The notes under the pieces: generated by a model
What the model saw: the letters and a program-made list of their open reading frames with translations, nothing else
The model's database searches: none
What the model was told of the DNA's origin: nothing
Program-made: the position numbers and the translations under genes
From: Paenibacillus methanolicus
GTDB lineage: Bacteria; Bacillota; Bacilli; Paenibacillales; Paenibacillaceae
Direction of reading: 5' to 3'
Assembly (NCBI RefSeq): GCF_008124765.1
Contig: NZ_VNHS01000012.1
Coordinates: forward strand, 294,840-358,839
Length of the DNA stretch: 64,000 nt
Shown here: one piece after another, positions 42,650-51,980 of the stretch
Position numbering within the stretch: the stretch's first letter is position 1
Layout of the letters: every line of letters begins with the position of its first letter

Positions 42650-43822
42650 ATGGCGAACATCCAGGAGCTTACAGCACGGTTTATCGAAATTTACGGCGGC
42701 AGCGCGGCTGACGTCAAAGTATTCCATGCCCCGGGCCGCGTCAATCTGATCGGCGAGCACGTCGATTACAACGGCGGCTACGTCTTCCCGGCGGCGCTGA
42801 CGTTCGGCACGACGCTGGTCATCCGGGAACGCGACGATGCGCAGCTCGGCTTTGCGTCGACGAACTTCGACCTGCACAAAGTTCTTCCGCTCTCGCCCGT
42901 CGTGTACGACGAGGCGGACGACTGGATGAACTATCCGAAGGGCATCATCAGCACGCTTCAGGATCAAGGCAAGACGTTCGCGCGCGGCTTCGACATGCTG
43001 TTCCACGGCGAAATCCCGAACGGCGCGGGCTTGTCCTCCTCGGCTTCGATCGAAGTCGTCACGGCGTACGCGGTGCTGAACCTCGCCGGCTACGAGACGG
43101 ACACGGTCAAGATCGCGCTGCTGGCGCAGAAGTCCGAGAACGAATTCAACGGCGTGCAGTGCGGCATCATGGACCAGTTCGCGGTGGCGAACGGCCGCAA
43201 GGATCACGCGATCCTGCTCATGTGCGACACGCTCGAGTACGACCTCGTGCCATTCAACTCCGGCAGCTACAAGCTAGTCATCGGCAATACGAACAAGCGC
43301 CGCGGCCTGGTCGATTCGGCGTACAACGAGCGCCGCGCGCAATGCGAGCAGGCGGTGGAGGATCTGAAGGTTGCGTTCCCGGGCATTACGCTGCTCGGCC
43401 AAGTGTCGCTCGCGGATTTCAACGCCAATGCCCATCTGATTAAAGACGAGACGGTTCGCAAGAGAGCGCGCCACGTCATCGAAGAGATCGACCGCGTCGT
43501 TCGTTCGATGGAAGTGCTGAAGGCGAACGATCTGGCGGCGTTCGGCCAGCTGATGAACGCGTCCCACGACTCGCTCCGCGACTTGTACGAAGTGACGGGC
43601 TTCGAGCTCGACGCGATGGTCGAAGCGGCGCGCCAAGTGCCGGGCGTCCTGGGATCGCGCATGACGGGCGCGGGCTTCGGCGGCTGCACCGTATCGCTCG
43701 TGCACGAGGATGCGGTCGAACGGTTCGAAGAAGAAGTCGGCAAGAAGTATAAAGAAGCGACGGGGCTGACCGCGGACTTCTACGTCTGCTCGATCGGTAA
43801 CGGCGTGGAACGTCTCGTTTAG
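42650..43822 (+). CDS. galK: Galactokinase
   Basis: The product has 390 residues. The N-terminal galactose-binding signature FHAPGRVNLIGEHVDYNGGY is near residue 25. The GHMP kinase phosphate loop NGAGLSSSASIEV is near residue 125 and the C-terminal GAGFGGCTVSL near residue 340. It phosphorylates galactose to galactose 1-phosphate. The start at ATG 42650 has AAAGGAAAG upstream; -10-like TATACT is at 42595-42600. It is the first gene of the galK-galE-galT Leloir set. Confidence 0.95.
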   Translation: MANIQELTARFIEIYGGSAADVKVFHAPGRVNLIGEHVDYNGGYVFPAALTFGTTLVIRERDDAQLGFASTNFDLHKVLPLSPVVYDEADDWMNYPKGIISTLQDQGKTFARGFDMLFHGEIPNGAGLSSSASIEVVTAYAVLNLAGYETDTVKIALLAQKSENEFNGVQCGIMDQFAVANGRKDHAILLMCDTLEYDLVPFNSGSYKLVIGNTNKRRGLVDSAYNERRAQCEQAVEDLKVAFPGITLLGQVSLADFNANAHLIKDETVRKRARHVIEEIDRVVRSMEVLKANDLAAFGQLMNASHDSLRDLYEVTGFELDAMVEAARQVPGVLGSRMTGAGFGGCTVSLVHEDAVERFEEEVGKKYKEATGLTADFYVCSIGNGVERLV

Positions 43823-43873
43823 TCTTCTTGAAGCGAGCGCTCGAGAAGTCGACGAACGACCATTTAAAGTGAG

Positions 43874-44039
43874 GTTCAAAAAGTCGACGATTCAGCGCCG
43901 AGAAGGTGGCGAGAAGGCGAAGAAGGAGGAGCGGAGTTTAGGCCAACCTAAATGAGCACCGGACTTCAAGCCTGAACGCCAGATTCGATGCCGAGATACA
44001 TCTTGATTCGCTTCGTGATCAATTGGCGACTTTTTGAAC
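43874..44039 (+). mobile_element. MITE-like repeat, copy 1 (with 13-bp terminal inverted repeats)
   Basis: This 166-bp element starts GTTCAAAAAGTCG and ends CGACTTTTTGAAC. It is closely related to the element at 48068-48227 over nearly its whole length, including TTTAGGCCAACCTAAA (an inverted repeat) in the middle. It has no coding capacity. It lies between galK and galE and ends 44 bp before the galE start. Confidence 0.75.
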
Positions 44040-44083
44040 GACCTTATAAAATACAAATAAAGCGATAGAGGGAGAGAGATCGT

Positions 44084-45073
44084 ATGGCAGTATTGGTAAC
44101 CGGAGGCGCAGGATATATCGGCTCGCACGCGGTGGCGGCGCTGCAAGAGCGCGGGGAAGAAATCGTCATCGTCGACAACTTGCAGCAAGGACACAAGGAC
44201 GCGGTGCTGGGCGGCAAACTGTACGTGGGCGACTTGCGCGACAGCGAGTTTCTGGACACGGTGTTCCGCGAGAACCACATCGACGCGGTCATTCATTTCG
44301 CGGCCAACTCGCTCGTCGGCGAGAGCATGAAGGATCCCGGCAAATACTATCACAACAACGTCTACGGCACGCTTTGCCTGCTGGAGTCGATGAACAAGCA
44401 CGGCGTGAAGTACATCGTGTTCTCGTCGACCGCGGCGACGTACGGCGAGCCGGAGAGCGTGCCGATCCGCGAGACGGACCGCACCTTACCGACGAACACG
44501 TATGGCGAGACGAAGCTGGCGATGGAGAAAATGATGAAGTGGTTCGATACCGCGTACGGCATCAAATACGTGTCGCTGCGTTACTTCAACGCCGCCGGCG
44601 CGCACGCGAGCGGCCGCATCGGCGAAGACCATAGCCCGGAGACGCACCTCATTCCGCTCGTCCTGCAGACGGCGCTCGGCCAGCGTCCGCGCATCTCGGT
44701 GTTCGGCGACGATTACCCGACGGAAGACGGCACGTGCATCCGCGACTACATCCATGTCAGCGATCTGGCGGACGCGCACGTCCTAGCGGTCGACCGGCTG
44801 CGCAAGGGCGGCGAGAGCGCGGTATATAACCTGGGCAACGGCACGGGCTTCTCGGTCAAGCAGGTCATCGACATCGCGCGCGCCGTCACGGGCCGCGACA
44901 TCCCGGCCGTCATCGAAGCGCGCCGCGCGGGCGACCCGGCTACGCTGGTCGCCTCCAGCGCGCGCGCGCGCGCGGAGCTTGGCTGGAATCCGACGCGCAA
45001 CAAGCTCGAGGACATCATCGGCAGCGCATGGGCATGGCATCAAGCGAATCCGAGCGGATATAACGATAAATAA
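44084..45073 (+). CDS. galE: UDP-glucose 4-epimerase
   Basis: The product has 329 residues with an SDR fold. It has TGGAGYIGSHAVAAL at residue 7, FSSTAATYG near residue 120 and the catalytic YGETKLAMEKM near residue 145, plus the GalE-typical YFNAAGAHASGRIGEDHSPE. It interconverts UDP-galactose and UDP-glucose. GAGAGAG precedes the ATG. It serves the Leloir pathway and can also supply UDP-galactose for EPS. Confidence 0.95.
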   Translation: MAVLVTGGAGYIGSHAVAALQERGEEIVIVDNLQQGHKDAVLGGKLYVGDLRDSEFLDTVFRENHIDAVIHFAANSLVGESMKDPGKYYHNNVYGTLCLLESMNKHGVKYIVFSSTAATYGEPESVPIRETDRTLPTNTYGETKLAMEKMMKWFDTAYGIKYVSLRYFNAAGAHASGRIGEDHSPETHLIPLVLQTALGQRPRISVFGDDYPTEDGTCIRDYIHVSDLADAHVLAVDRLRKGGESAVYNLGNGTGFSVKQVIDIARAVTGRDIPAVIEARRAGDPATLVASSARARAELGWNPTRNKLEDIIGSAWAWHQANPSGYNDK

Positions 45074-45159
45074 TCGCGCGAGGCGCAAACTCCCCGCGCG
45101 GCCCGGCCGACACGCCTGCCGGCCCGCCGCGCGCTGCAGTCTGAAAGGGGCATATACAG

Positions 45160-46737
45160 TTGACGGAACAACATCAGACGATACCGGCCGGCGAGGCGCT
45201 TCTGCTGATCGAACGGCTCGTCCAATTCGCGGAGCAGCGGGGCATGATCGCGCCGCTGGACCGTTTCGCGGCGCGCAACGCGCTGCTGGACCTGTTCCGG
45301 TTCACCGAGCCGCACGCCGGCGAGGTGCCGGCCGAAGAGCTGTCTAGCCCGGTCCAGCTACTCGAGCCGCTGCTCGACTACGGCGCGTCAATCGGCCTAA
45401 TCCAAGGCAACACGACGACGTTCCGGGATTTGCTCGACGCCAAGATCATGGGGCTGCTCATGCCGCGTCCGTCCGAGACGGCGTCGCGCTTCGCGAGCCT
45501 CGCCCGGGAGGGCGGCGTATCGGCGGCGACGGACGATTTCTACCGGCTGAACATCGATTCGAACTACATCCGGATGGACCGGATCAACAAGAATCAATAC
45601 TGGCTGCAACCGACCGAGTACGGCAGCCTGGAGATTACGGTCAACCTCTCCAAGCCGGAGAAGGACCCGAAGGAGATCGCGCTGCTGAAGACGATGGCGC
45701 CGAGCAGCTATCCGAAGTGTCTGCTGTGCGCCGAGAACGTCGGCTACGCGGGGCGGGCGGACCATCCGGCGCGGCAGAACCTGCGCGTCATTCCGCTTGA
45801 GCTCAAGGGCGAGCCGTGGTTCTTCCAATATTCGCCGTACGTCTATTACAACGAGCACAGCATCGTCTTCCGCGCGGAGCATACGCCGATGCGGATTTCG
45901 CCGGACACGTTCGCGCGGCTGCTCGATTTCGTCGAGCTGTACCCGCATTACTTCATCGGCTCGAACGCGGATTTGCCGATCGTCGGCGGCTCGATTCTGA
46001 ATCATGACCACTTCCAGGCGGGGCGCCACGTGTTCCCGATGGAGACCGCGTCGGTCGACGCCGTCTTCGCGGACGCGCAGACGCCGGGGGTCCGGTTCGG
46101 CACGGTGGCATGGCCGATGTCGGTCGTTCGGCTGAACGGCGCGAGCAAGACGGAGGTGCTGGCGGCGGCCGAGCGCGTGCTGACGGCTTGGCGCGCGTAC
46201 AGCGATCCCGAGGCGGAGATCATCGCGTTCACCGACGGCCCGGACGGCGCAGTGCCCCATAACACGATCACGCCGATCGCGCGGTTGCGGGACAACGGCG
46301 AGTACGAGCTGGATCTAGTGCTGCGCAACAATCGCGCCAGCGCGGAGCATCCGGGCGGCATTTTCCACCCGCATCAGCCGCTGCATCATATCAAGCAGGA
46401 GAATATCGGCCTGATCGAGGTCATGGGTCTTGCGGTGCTTCCGGGCCGGTTGAAGACGGAGCTGGAGGAGATCGCGCTGCTGCTGACCGGCGCCAAGGCG
46501 TACGATTCGTCCGCGATCGCGGGCGGTCCGCTGGCCAAGCATGCGGCATGGATCGAGACGATGCTGCGCGAGCATGGCTCGGCGCTGGCGCCGGAAGCGG
46601 CCGCGGACGTGCTGCAAGACGAGGTGGGACGCAAGTTCCTCGACGTGCTCAAGGATGCGGGCGTCTACAAGCGGACCGCGGAAGGCCAACGGGCATTCGC
46701 GCGCTTCCTGCAATCGATGGGGATGACGGCGCGATAG
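45160..46737 (+). CDS. galT: UDP-glucose-hexose-1-phosphate uridylyltransferase (Firmicutes type)
   Basis: The product has 525 residues from a TTG start at 45160 behind AAAGGGG. It moves UMP from UDP-glucose to galactose 1-phosphate. It is the long Firmicutes form (about 500 residues), not the short E. coli form. PSSYPKCLLCAENVGYAGR is near residue 180 and the nucleotide-binding loop NHDHFQAGRHVFPME near residue 280. It is the last gene of the gal set, with a terminator after it. Confidence 0.95.
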   Translation: MTEQHQTIPAGEALLLIERLVQFAEQRGMIAPLDRFAARNALLDLFRFTEPHAGEVPAEELSSPVQLLEPLLDYGASIGLIQGNTTTFRDLLDAKIMGLLMPRPSETASRFASLAREGGVSAATDDFYRLNIDSNYIRMDRINKNQYWLQPTEYGSLEITVNLSKPEKDPKEIALLKTMAPSSYPKCLLCAENVGYAGRADHPARQNLRVIPLELKGEPWFFQYSPYVYYNEHSIVFRAEHTPMRISPDTFARLLDFVELYPHYFIGSNADLPIVGGSILNHDHFQAGRHVFPMETASVDAVFADAQTPGVRFGTVAWPMSVVRLNGASKTEVLAAAERVLTAWRAYSDPEAEIIAFTDGPDGAVPHNTITPIARLRDNGEYELDLVLRNNRASAEHPGGIFHPHQPLHHIKQENIGLIEVMGLAVLPGRLKTELEEIALLLTGAKAYDSSAIAGGPLAKHAAWIETMLREHGSALAPEAAADVLQDEVGRKFLDVLKDAGVYKRTAEGQRAFARFLQSMGMTAR

Positions 46738-46746
46738 TTGAGGGGG

Positions 46747-46800
46747 AAGACAGTTTGGAGATGAATCGGAGCAACGGTTCATTCCAGACTGTCTTTTTTT
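46747..46800 (+). terminator. Terminator after galT
   Basis: AAGACAGT and ACTGTCTT close a long imperfect stem (GAATC/GGTTC inside) followed by T7. Confidence 0.85.
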
Positions 46801-46948
46801 GAACCGATTTTCAGTGAGAACAAATGATCGGAAAAAAGCAATCGTTATTTTTAAAAAATAATGGAATTTATTATAAATAAAAAAAAGGAAATGAATCCTG
46901 CGCATCGAATATCGAAACGACAAGTTCTTTTACGAGGAGGTAGTTTTT

Positions 46949-47407
46949 GTGTCAATCTCGATCGTGGCTCTCGATGATTTTCTCAAGCTGACGGCAGACG
47001 AGCAGGTAGAGAAGCTGAAGCAGTACAAAATCGACTACACGCTGAAGGACATTCGCGAGGTATGGGGCTTTAAGCATTCCGCCCAGTACTATATGCTGCT
47101 GAAGAAGCTCCGTATTTACGAGCGCGTAGTCAATAAGTCCGACAAATTTTACCCGGAACAGCTTCTCCCTTCGCGCAACGGCTTCAATGCCGGCTACACG
47201 TATACCTCGACTTCCCGGAAGACGCCGGCCGATCAGTTTGCCTATGAGCTCAACGTGACCATGAGCGGACCGGAATTGGCGGACAAATTGGAGCGATTGG
47301 CGCATTTTCTGAAGGGCGAGCAGAAGGAAGTCACGATCAAGCTCTCGATTGCGGCCGACCATGCCTCTGACGATTTGACGGATGACGCGGAATTGGACGA
47401 TCTTTGA
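46949..47407 (+). CDS. Conserved-looking hypothetical protein with possible N-terminal HTH
   Basis: The product has 152 residues from a GTG start behind ACGAGGAGG. Residues about 15-60 (LTADEQVEKLKQYKIDY and WGFKHSAQYYMLLKKL) look helical, like a short winged-helix or HTH. The middle is basic with a Thr/Ser-rich stretch (YTYTSTSRKTP). Residues 90-130 may pack as a beta-sheet and helix, and the tail is acidic (DDLTDDAELDDL). No membrane segment is present. I do not recognise the family. It stands alone after a terminator. Confidence 0.65.
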   Translation: MSISIVALDDFLKLTADEQVEKLKQYKIDYTLKDIREVWGFKHSAQYYMLLKKLRIYERVVNKSDKFYPEQLLPSRNGFNAGYTYTSTSRKTPADQFAYELNVTMSGPELADKLERLAHFLKGEQKEVTIKLSIAADHASDDLTDDAELDDL

Positions 47408-47729
47408 ATTTTTTTTGCCTTCGCGCTTTACCGAGACAACGCATCTAAGCTTTAAGTCTTAAACAAGTAGACGCAACACAGCATTGCGGTCATAAAACGG
47501 CAGCCGGACTAACCGGAGTTCCGCTCTCTATTCTCCTTCGACGATCTCTGGCTGGTTCGGGCCTCCGCTTTGCGACCTGAGACCGCTCGTTCGAACTGCC
47601 AACCCTCTTTTGCTTATCCGCAGCGCAATTCCTCAATTAGCCCGCATCATGTTCGAAGCTTTATTCCCGAAATGCAAAAAGACGCGCGAGAGCGGGTCGC
47701 TCTTGCACGCCTTCCTGCCTTAATGCCGT
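47408..47729. other. Gap of about 320 bp between a hypothetical gene and yfkK
   Basis: An AT-rich start (T8 at 47410-47417) could be the end of a terminator, but no strong stem is visible. A 69-codon plus-strand reading frame at 47570-47779 has no ribosome binding site and overlaps yfkK, so I do not call it a gene. Nothing else is recognised. Confidence 0.5.
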
Positions 47730-47954
47730 TTATTTGCGCAATTGCCCCAGCTCCGAGACGAGCGCTTCCACCTCGCTGATGCTGAACTTCTCCTTGCTCG
47801 CGACGACCTCGTACAATTCCTTGATATCCTCGTAACGCCCGACGCTAAAGCTCGATGCTTGCATCGCGGCGGCCGTGGCCATCCGCAGCTTCACTTTGAT
47901 CTCTTCGATCATGAATTCTACGTTCTCTTGCGTGGGCTCGTTCAAGTTTTTCAT
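47730..47954 (-). CDS. yfkK: UPF0435/DUF1128 protein (YfkK-like)
   Basis: The product has 74 residues. The ATG at 47954 matches the family start; AAAGGATG lies upstream on the minus strand. The pattern ENVEFMIEEIKVKLRMATAA, then ASSFSVGRYEDIKELYE and FSISEVEALVSELGQL, is that of the YfkK/UPF0435 family of Bacillales. No biochemical role is known. It is helical, cytoplasmic and small. Confidence 0.85.
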   Translation of the reverse strand: MKNLNEPTQENVEFMIEEIKVKLRMATAAAMQASSFSVGRYEDIKELYEVVASKEKFSISEVEALVSELGQLRK

Positions 47955-48067
47955 GCCGGGACACATCCTTTGTTTTTTCGCTGTCCGTATTGTACCATGA
48001 GGCCCGTCTCCCCGCCACATAAGCGGTTTGAGCGGGCGGACGAATTGGAGTACAATTTAAATTGGGC

Positions 48068-48227
48068 GTTCAAAAAGTCGACGATTCAGCACCGAGAAGG
48101 TGGCGAGAAGGCGAAGAAGGAGGAGTGGAGTTTAGGCTAACCTAAATGAGCGCCGGACTTCAAGCCTGAACGCCAGATTCGATGCGTAAGTTACGTCTTG
48201 ATCTGCTTCGTGATCAACTTTTTGAAC
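48068..48227 (+). mobile_element. MITE-like repeat, copy 2 (11-bp terminal inverted repeats)
   Basis: This 160-bp element starts GTTCAAAAAGT and ends ACTTTTTGAAC. It shares nearly all of its sequence with copy 1, for example AAGGTGGCGAGAAGGCGAAG. It lies directly upstream of the yyaC-like gene and ends 25 bp before its start. Confidence 0.75.
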
Positions 48228-48252
48228 TACCTCGTCGGTAAGGGGGAGAGCG

Positions 48253-48879
48253 ATGAGAAGCAAGGCGAAAGGACGCCGCGGCCCGGAACGGGAGGGGACG
48301 GCATGGCGGCGCTCCGATCTTACGGGGCTCCGGCTTTTTCTGAGCGATATTGCCTCTCGGCATCCGGTTCCGGAACAGCTTGCCATCGTCTGCATCGGAA
48401 CGGATCGTTCGACGGGGGATAGCTACGGACCCTGGGTGGGCACGCTTCTGGCCGAGCGCGGCTGGAACAACGTCATCGGGACGATTGCCGCTCCTTGCGA
48501 CGCGGACCGTTACGGATCGTTGATTGCGGCGCTGCCGCCAGGCAAGGTCGTGATCGCCATCGATGCGGGACTCGGCAAGCCCGAGAGCGTCGGCGGCTAT
48601 CTCGTCGCGGACGGCCCGCTGCACCCGGCTCGCGCGACGGGCGGGTACTTGGCCCCGGTCGGCGATTATAGCATCGGCGGCATTGTCGGTCCGCTCAGCG
48701 CGAAGCCGTATTGGAGCTTGCAGCGGGCGTCGCTGCACCAGGTGATCCGGATGGCGCGCGACACGGCGGACGCGATCCATCAAGCGTGGGCGCCCCATTC
48801 GGCCGGAGAGATGAGCGCTGAGGCGGAAAACCCGTCCATTACGCACTTGGTCCGATTCATCATAGAGCCTGGACGGTGA
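48253..48879 (+). CDS. yyaC: YyaC-like sporulation protein (DUF1256)
   Basis: The product has 208 residues. After a basic N-terminal extension, the core reads IVCIGTDRSTGDSYGPWVG near residue 45, VVIAIDAGLGKPESVG near residue 100, and GDYSIGGIVG. This is the DUF1256 family, which includes Bacillus YyaC and resembles the fold of the germination protease Gpr. It probably acts in sporulation or spore germination. The ATG has GGGGAG at seven bases. Confidence 0.88.
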   Translation: MRSKAKGRRGPEREGTAWRRSDLTGLRLFLSDIASRHPVPEQLAIVCIGTDRSTGDSYGPWVGTLLAERGWNNVIGTIAAPCDADRYGSLIAALPPGKVVIAIDAGLGKPESVGGYLVADGPLHPARATGGYLAPVGDYSIGGIVGPLSAKPYWSLQRASLHQVIRMARDTADAIHQAWAPHSAGEMSAEAENPSITHLVRFIIEPGR

Positions 48880-48935
48880 ATGAAGAGTACGATCGACTAC
48901 TACACCTATTATTAATCGTAAAGGGCGTGTTATAG

Positions 48936-49781
48936 ATGACAGCCGTAACCATTGCCAACCGCCAGACTCAACTTGCCAACGGACTTAAACTTGCTTATTA
49001 CGATTCCGGCGACAACGCGGGCGTGCTGCCGCAAGGCACCGCCGCTGTATTGCTGCACGGCTTCTGCGGGAGCTCAGCTTATTGGGAAGATGTGCTTCCG
49101 CTGATCGGCGGCTTGGGCCGCGTTATCATTCCGGACCTTCGCGGTCATGGTCTAAGCTCGGCGGCCATCGAAGAGGTCTACGCGATGGAAGCGTTCGCGG
49201 ACGATCTCGCGGAGCTGCTGGGGGTGCTGTCGGTCGAACGCGTCTGCCTGTTCGGGCATTCGCTCGGCGGCTACGTTTCTCTTGCGTTCGCCGAGAAGCA
49301 TCCGGAGAAGCTCGAAGCGTTCGGATTAATCCACTCCACGTCGCTGCCGGATAGCGACCAGGCGAAGATCGGCCGCGACAAAGCGGTGAACACGATCCGG
49401 ACCGAAGGCATCGAGACGTTCGTGAACGGCCTTATTCCGAAGCTGTTCGCGCCGGAGCATCTGAACGCGCTGGAGAATGCGGTGAAGCGCGTGCATGAGA
49501 TCGGCTATGCGACCTCGCCGGAGGCGGCGGCCGCGACCGCGCTCGGCATGAAGTCTCGCAAGGACCGTCGCAGCGTGCTGGAGAACTTGGAGGTGCCGCG
49601 CCTGCTCGTGGCAGGCTCGGAGGACGGCGTCATTCCCGCCAAGAACACGTTCACCTCGGAAGGGAAGAACGTTTCGCAAGTGCTGCTGAGCGGCTCGGGC
49701 CATATGAGCATGATCGAATCGCCGGCCGAGTTGGGCAATCGCATTTCGGCCTTTGTCCGTCATCTGTACGTGAAGAAATAA
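48936..49781 (+). CDS. Alpha/beta-hydrolase
   Basis: The product has 281 residues. The nucleophile elbow is GHSLGG (Ser near residue 110), the oxyanion loop LLHGFCGSS is near residue 40 and LRGHGLS is near residue 70. The likely catalytic Asp is in GSEDGVIP near residue 230 and His in GSGHMSMIE near residue 257. No signal peptide, so it is cytoplasmic. The substrate is unknown; esterases, C-C hydrolases and haloperoxidase-like enzymes share this pattern. Confidence 0.9.
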   Translation: MTAVTIANRQTQLANGLKLAYYDSGDNAGVLPQGTAAVLLHGFCGSSAYWEDVLPLIGGLGRVIIPDLRGHGLSSAAIEEVYAMEAFADDLAELLGVLSVERVCLFGHSLGGYVSLAFAEKHPEKLEAFGLIHSTSLPDSDQAKIGRDKAVNTIRTEGIETFVNGLIPKLFAPEHLNALENAVKRVHEIGYATSPEAAAATALGMKSRKDRRSVLENLEVPRLLVAGSEDGVIPAKNTFTSEGKNVSQVLLSGSGHMSMIESPAELGNRISAFVRHLYVKK

Positions 49782-49869
49782 CCGGGTGCCGCCGGCCGAG
49801 CGCGTGAGCGAATTTCGGCGGCGGCTCCATTCGTGAATAAGGGCCGCAGCGCCGCGGGGAGAGGGAAGC

Positions 49870-50529
49870 GTGTTCCAACGGGATTATTTTATGCGCATGA
49901 TCGAGCAGATCGGGGAAGTTGCGGGCGTTGTGCTCGGCTTGCGCCGGGAGAAGAAGCAGGAAGAGGCGCTGCTCGTCATCGACGAACAGCTCGACAAGCT
50001 GTTCCGGATGAACGGCAAGCTGGTCCGCTCGCTGTCGGATACGGATCTCATCCGGATGATGTCGCGCAGCGGCGTCGTCGAGACGGCGAACGTGCAGGGC
50101 ATCGCGCTCCTGCTGAGGGAAGAAGGGCAGCTGCACGAGGAGCTGGAAGACGAGGAGGCCGCATACGCCGCACGTCTCAAGTCGCTTCATCTATTCGCGC
50201 GGATGGCGCTGCTGGACGCGCCGCCGCTCGCCAAACCCGCTTCCGAGGAGGCGGAGGATCTGATCGCGAAGCTTGCGGCTTACGAGCTGCCGGCGTCGAC
50301 GAAGCGGCTGCTGGCGGAATTTTACGAATCTCATGGCCGTTTCGATAAAGCGGAAGATGTTCACTATGAATTAATGGAGGACGGCGAGCTGCCGCGGTCG
50401 GAGACCGAGGCATTCTATCGTCGTCTTCTTCTGCTGCCGGACGACACGCTCGCGCGCGGGGGCGTGACGCGCGAGGAAGTCGGTGCGGCGCTGGCGAAGT
50501 TGGATCGGTATGAAGAAACGAGGAGCTGA
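49870..50529 (+). CDS. DUF6483-like hypothetical protein
   Basis: The product has 219 residues, starting MFQRDYFMRMIEQIGEVAGV, an N-terminus I associate with the DUF6483 family of Firmicutes. The protein is mostly alpha-helical and looks like a TPR-type bundle, with REKKQEEALLVIDEQLDKLF at residues 26-45. The C-terminal part is acidic and helical. No catalytic motifs. It is followed 12 bp later by the methyltransferase gene, so they are likely co-transcribed. Confidence 0.7.
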   Translation: MFQRDYFMRMIEQIGEVAGVVLGLRREKKQEEALLVIDEQLDKLFRMNGKLVRSLSDTDLIRMMSRSGVVETANVQGIALLLREEGQLHEELEDEEAAYAARLKSLHLFARMALLDAPPLAKPASEEAEDLIAKLAAYELPASTKRLLAEFYESHGRFDKAEDVHYELMEDGELPRSETEAFYRRLLLLPDDTLARGGVTREEVGAALAKLDRYEETRS

Positions 50530-50541
50530 ACGAGACTTACG

Positions 50542-51717
50542 ATGGACACATGGATAACGGATATACGGGAAGCTGTGGCGGCAGGACGGCTGCTGCAGGC
50601 TTCCTTCAGTCAACTTAAACGCAAGGACGGCAATACGCCGCCGAAGACGGCGGTGCGGCCGATCGAGCTGCGCGGCAGCCGGTATTACCAGTTCGAGTAC
50701 CACTTCAAGGCGAAGGTCACGCACGAGAACGTGCCGGAAGCCGAAGCGGCGGAACGTCTCGCCGATTGGCTGCAGCAGAATTATCGACAAGCGCTGCTGA
50801 AGACATCGGATGCGGATATTCAAATTTTGTTCAATAAGAAGGGCAAAGCCGCCGTGCTGCGCAAGCCGCCGACGGCGAAGAATGCCGGGGCGCCGCTTGC
50901 GCACAACCGTCAGAAGCAGCGCGTGATCCAAGAAGGGACGGCGGCGCCGTTTCTCGTGGAGCTGGGCATTATGACGAAGGACGGTCAAGTGGCGGCCAAG
51001 AAGCAGGACAAGTATCGCCAGATCAACCGGTTTCTCGAGATGGTCGGCGACGTGCTGCCGGAGCTGCCGAAGGACAGGGAGATCCGTATCGTCGATTTCG
51101 GCTGCGGCAAGTCGTATTTGACGTTCGCGCTGTACCATTTGCTCGCCATCGAGCAGCAGCGGCAAATTTCGGTCATCGGCTTGGATTTGAAGGAAGACGT
51201 CATCGCCTTCTGCACGGAACTGGCGGAGAAGCTGGGCTATGACAGGCTGAAGTTCCAGGTTGGCGATATCGCGGATTTCAACGAATTAACCAAGGCCGAC
51301 ATGGTCGTGACGCTCCACGCCTGCGACACCGCGACGGACGCGGCGCTCGCCAAAGCGGTCGGATGGGGAGCTTCGGTCATTCTGTCCGTTCCCTGCTGCC
51401 AGCACGAGCTATTCAAGCAAGTGAAGAACGAGACGCTGGCCCCGCTGCTGGCCCACGGGCTGCTCAAAGAGCGGTTCAGCGCGCTGGCGACCGATGCGGT
51501 GCGCGCGCAGCTGCTCGAAGCGATCGGCTACAAAGTGCAGCTGCTCGAATTCATCGATCCCGAGCACACCCCCAAAAATTTGCTCATCCGGGCAACGACC
51601 GGCGGCGGCAAGCCCAGCGCGCGCAAATGGGCGGAGTACGTGGCATTCCGGGATGGGTTGAATCTTTCGCCCTATCTGGAATCGGCGCTTGCGGATCGCC
51701 TAGCTGCTTTCAAGTAA
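50542..51717 (+). CDS. Class I SAM-dependent methyltransferase
   Basis: The product has 391 residues. The SAM-binding motif I is IVDFGCGKSYLTFALYHLL near residue 180, with VIGLDLKEDVIAFC as motif II and VTLHACDTATDAALA further on. The N-terminal 150 residues form a substrate domain with basic residues and a possible RNA-binding character. Related Firmicutes proteins are annotated only as methyltransferases; an RNA substrate is a guess from the basic N-terminus. Confidence 0.88.
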   Translation: MDTWITDIREAVAAGRLLQASFSQLKRKDGNTPPKTAVRPIELRGSRYYQFEYHFKAKVTHENVPEAEAAERLADWLQQNYRQALLKTSDADIQILFNKKGKAAVLRKPPTAKNAGAPLAHNRQKQRVIQEGTAAPFLVELGIMTKDGQVAAKKQDKYRQINRFLEMVGDVLPELPKDREIRIVDFGCGKSYLTFALYHLLAIEQQRQISVIGLDLKEDVIAFCTELAEKLGYDRLKFQVGDIADFNELTKADMVVTLHACDTATDAALAKAVGWGASVILSVPCCQHELFKQVKNETLAPLLAHGLLKERFSALATDAVRAQLLEAIGYKVQLLEFIDPEHTPKNLLIRATTGGGKPSARKWAEYVAFRDGLNLSPYLESALADRLAAFK

Positions 51718-51980
51718 TCCTTTATGACTAGTTATGGAATGCGTGACATAGTGATTGTCGACGGAAATCGCGTGTGCTAAAATAAATTCATACGTGAAGT
51801 CCCGGGAAGTAGTTCGTATTAAGGGTGTTGGGATGATCGTTTTGGGACTGTTGACAGGGGTAGATCTTTGCCTGTTTCTCGTTCTTTTTGCGATATTTGT
51901 TCATAGCATTGTCCCTAGTGTCATCCACGCTCCGCACAAGAATTATCTGCTAATCCAGTCGACGAGAAGGAGAGGATTCG
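51718..51980. other. Intergenic stretch ahead of the c-di-GMP module
   Basis: This region of about 260 bp contains a possible short reading frame from 51833 that begins MIVLGLLTGVDLCLFLVLF, a membrane-helix-like stretch. It has a poor ribosome binding site and would run about 170 bases into the GGDEF gene, so I do not call it. No operator or clear promoter is recognised. Confidence 0.4.

Noticed and set aside
47570..47779. 69-codon plus-strand frame
   Set aside because: No ribosome binding site, basic and low-complexity product, overlaps yfkK.
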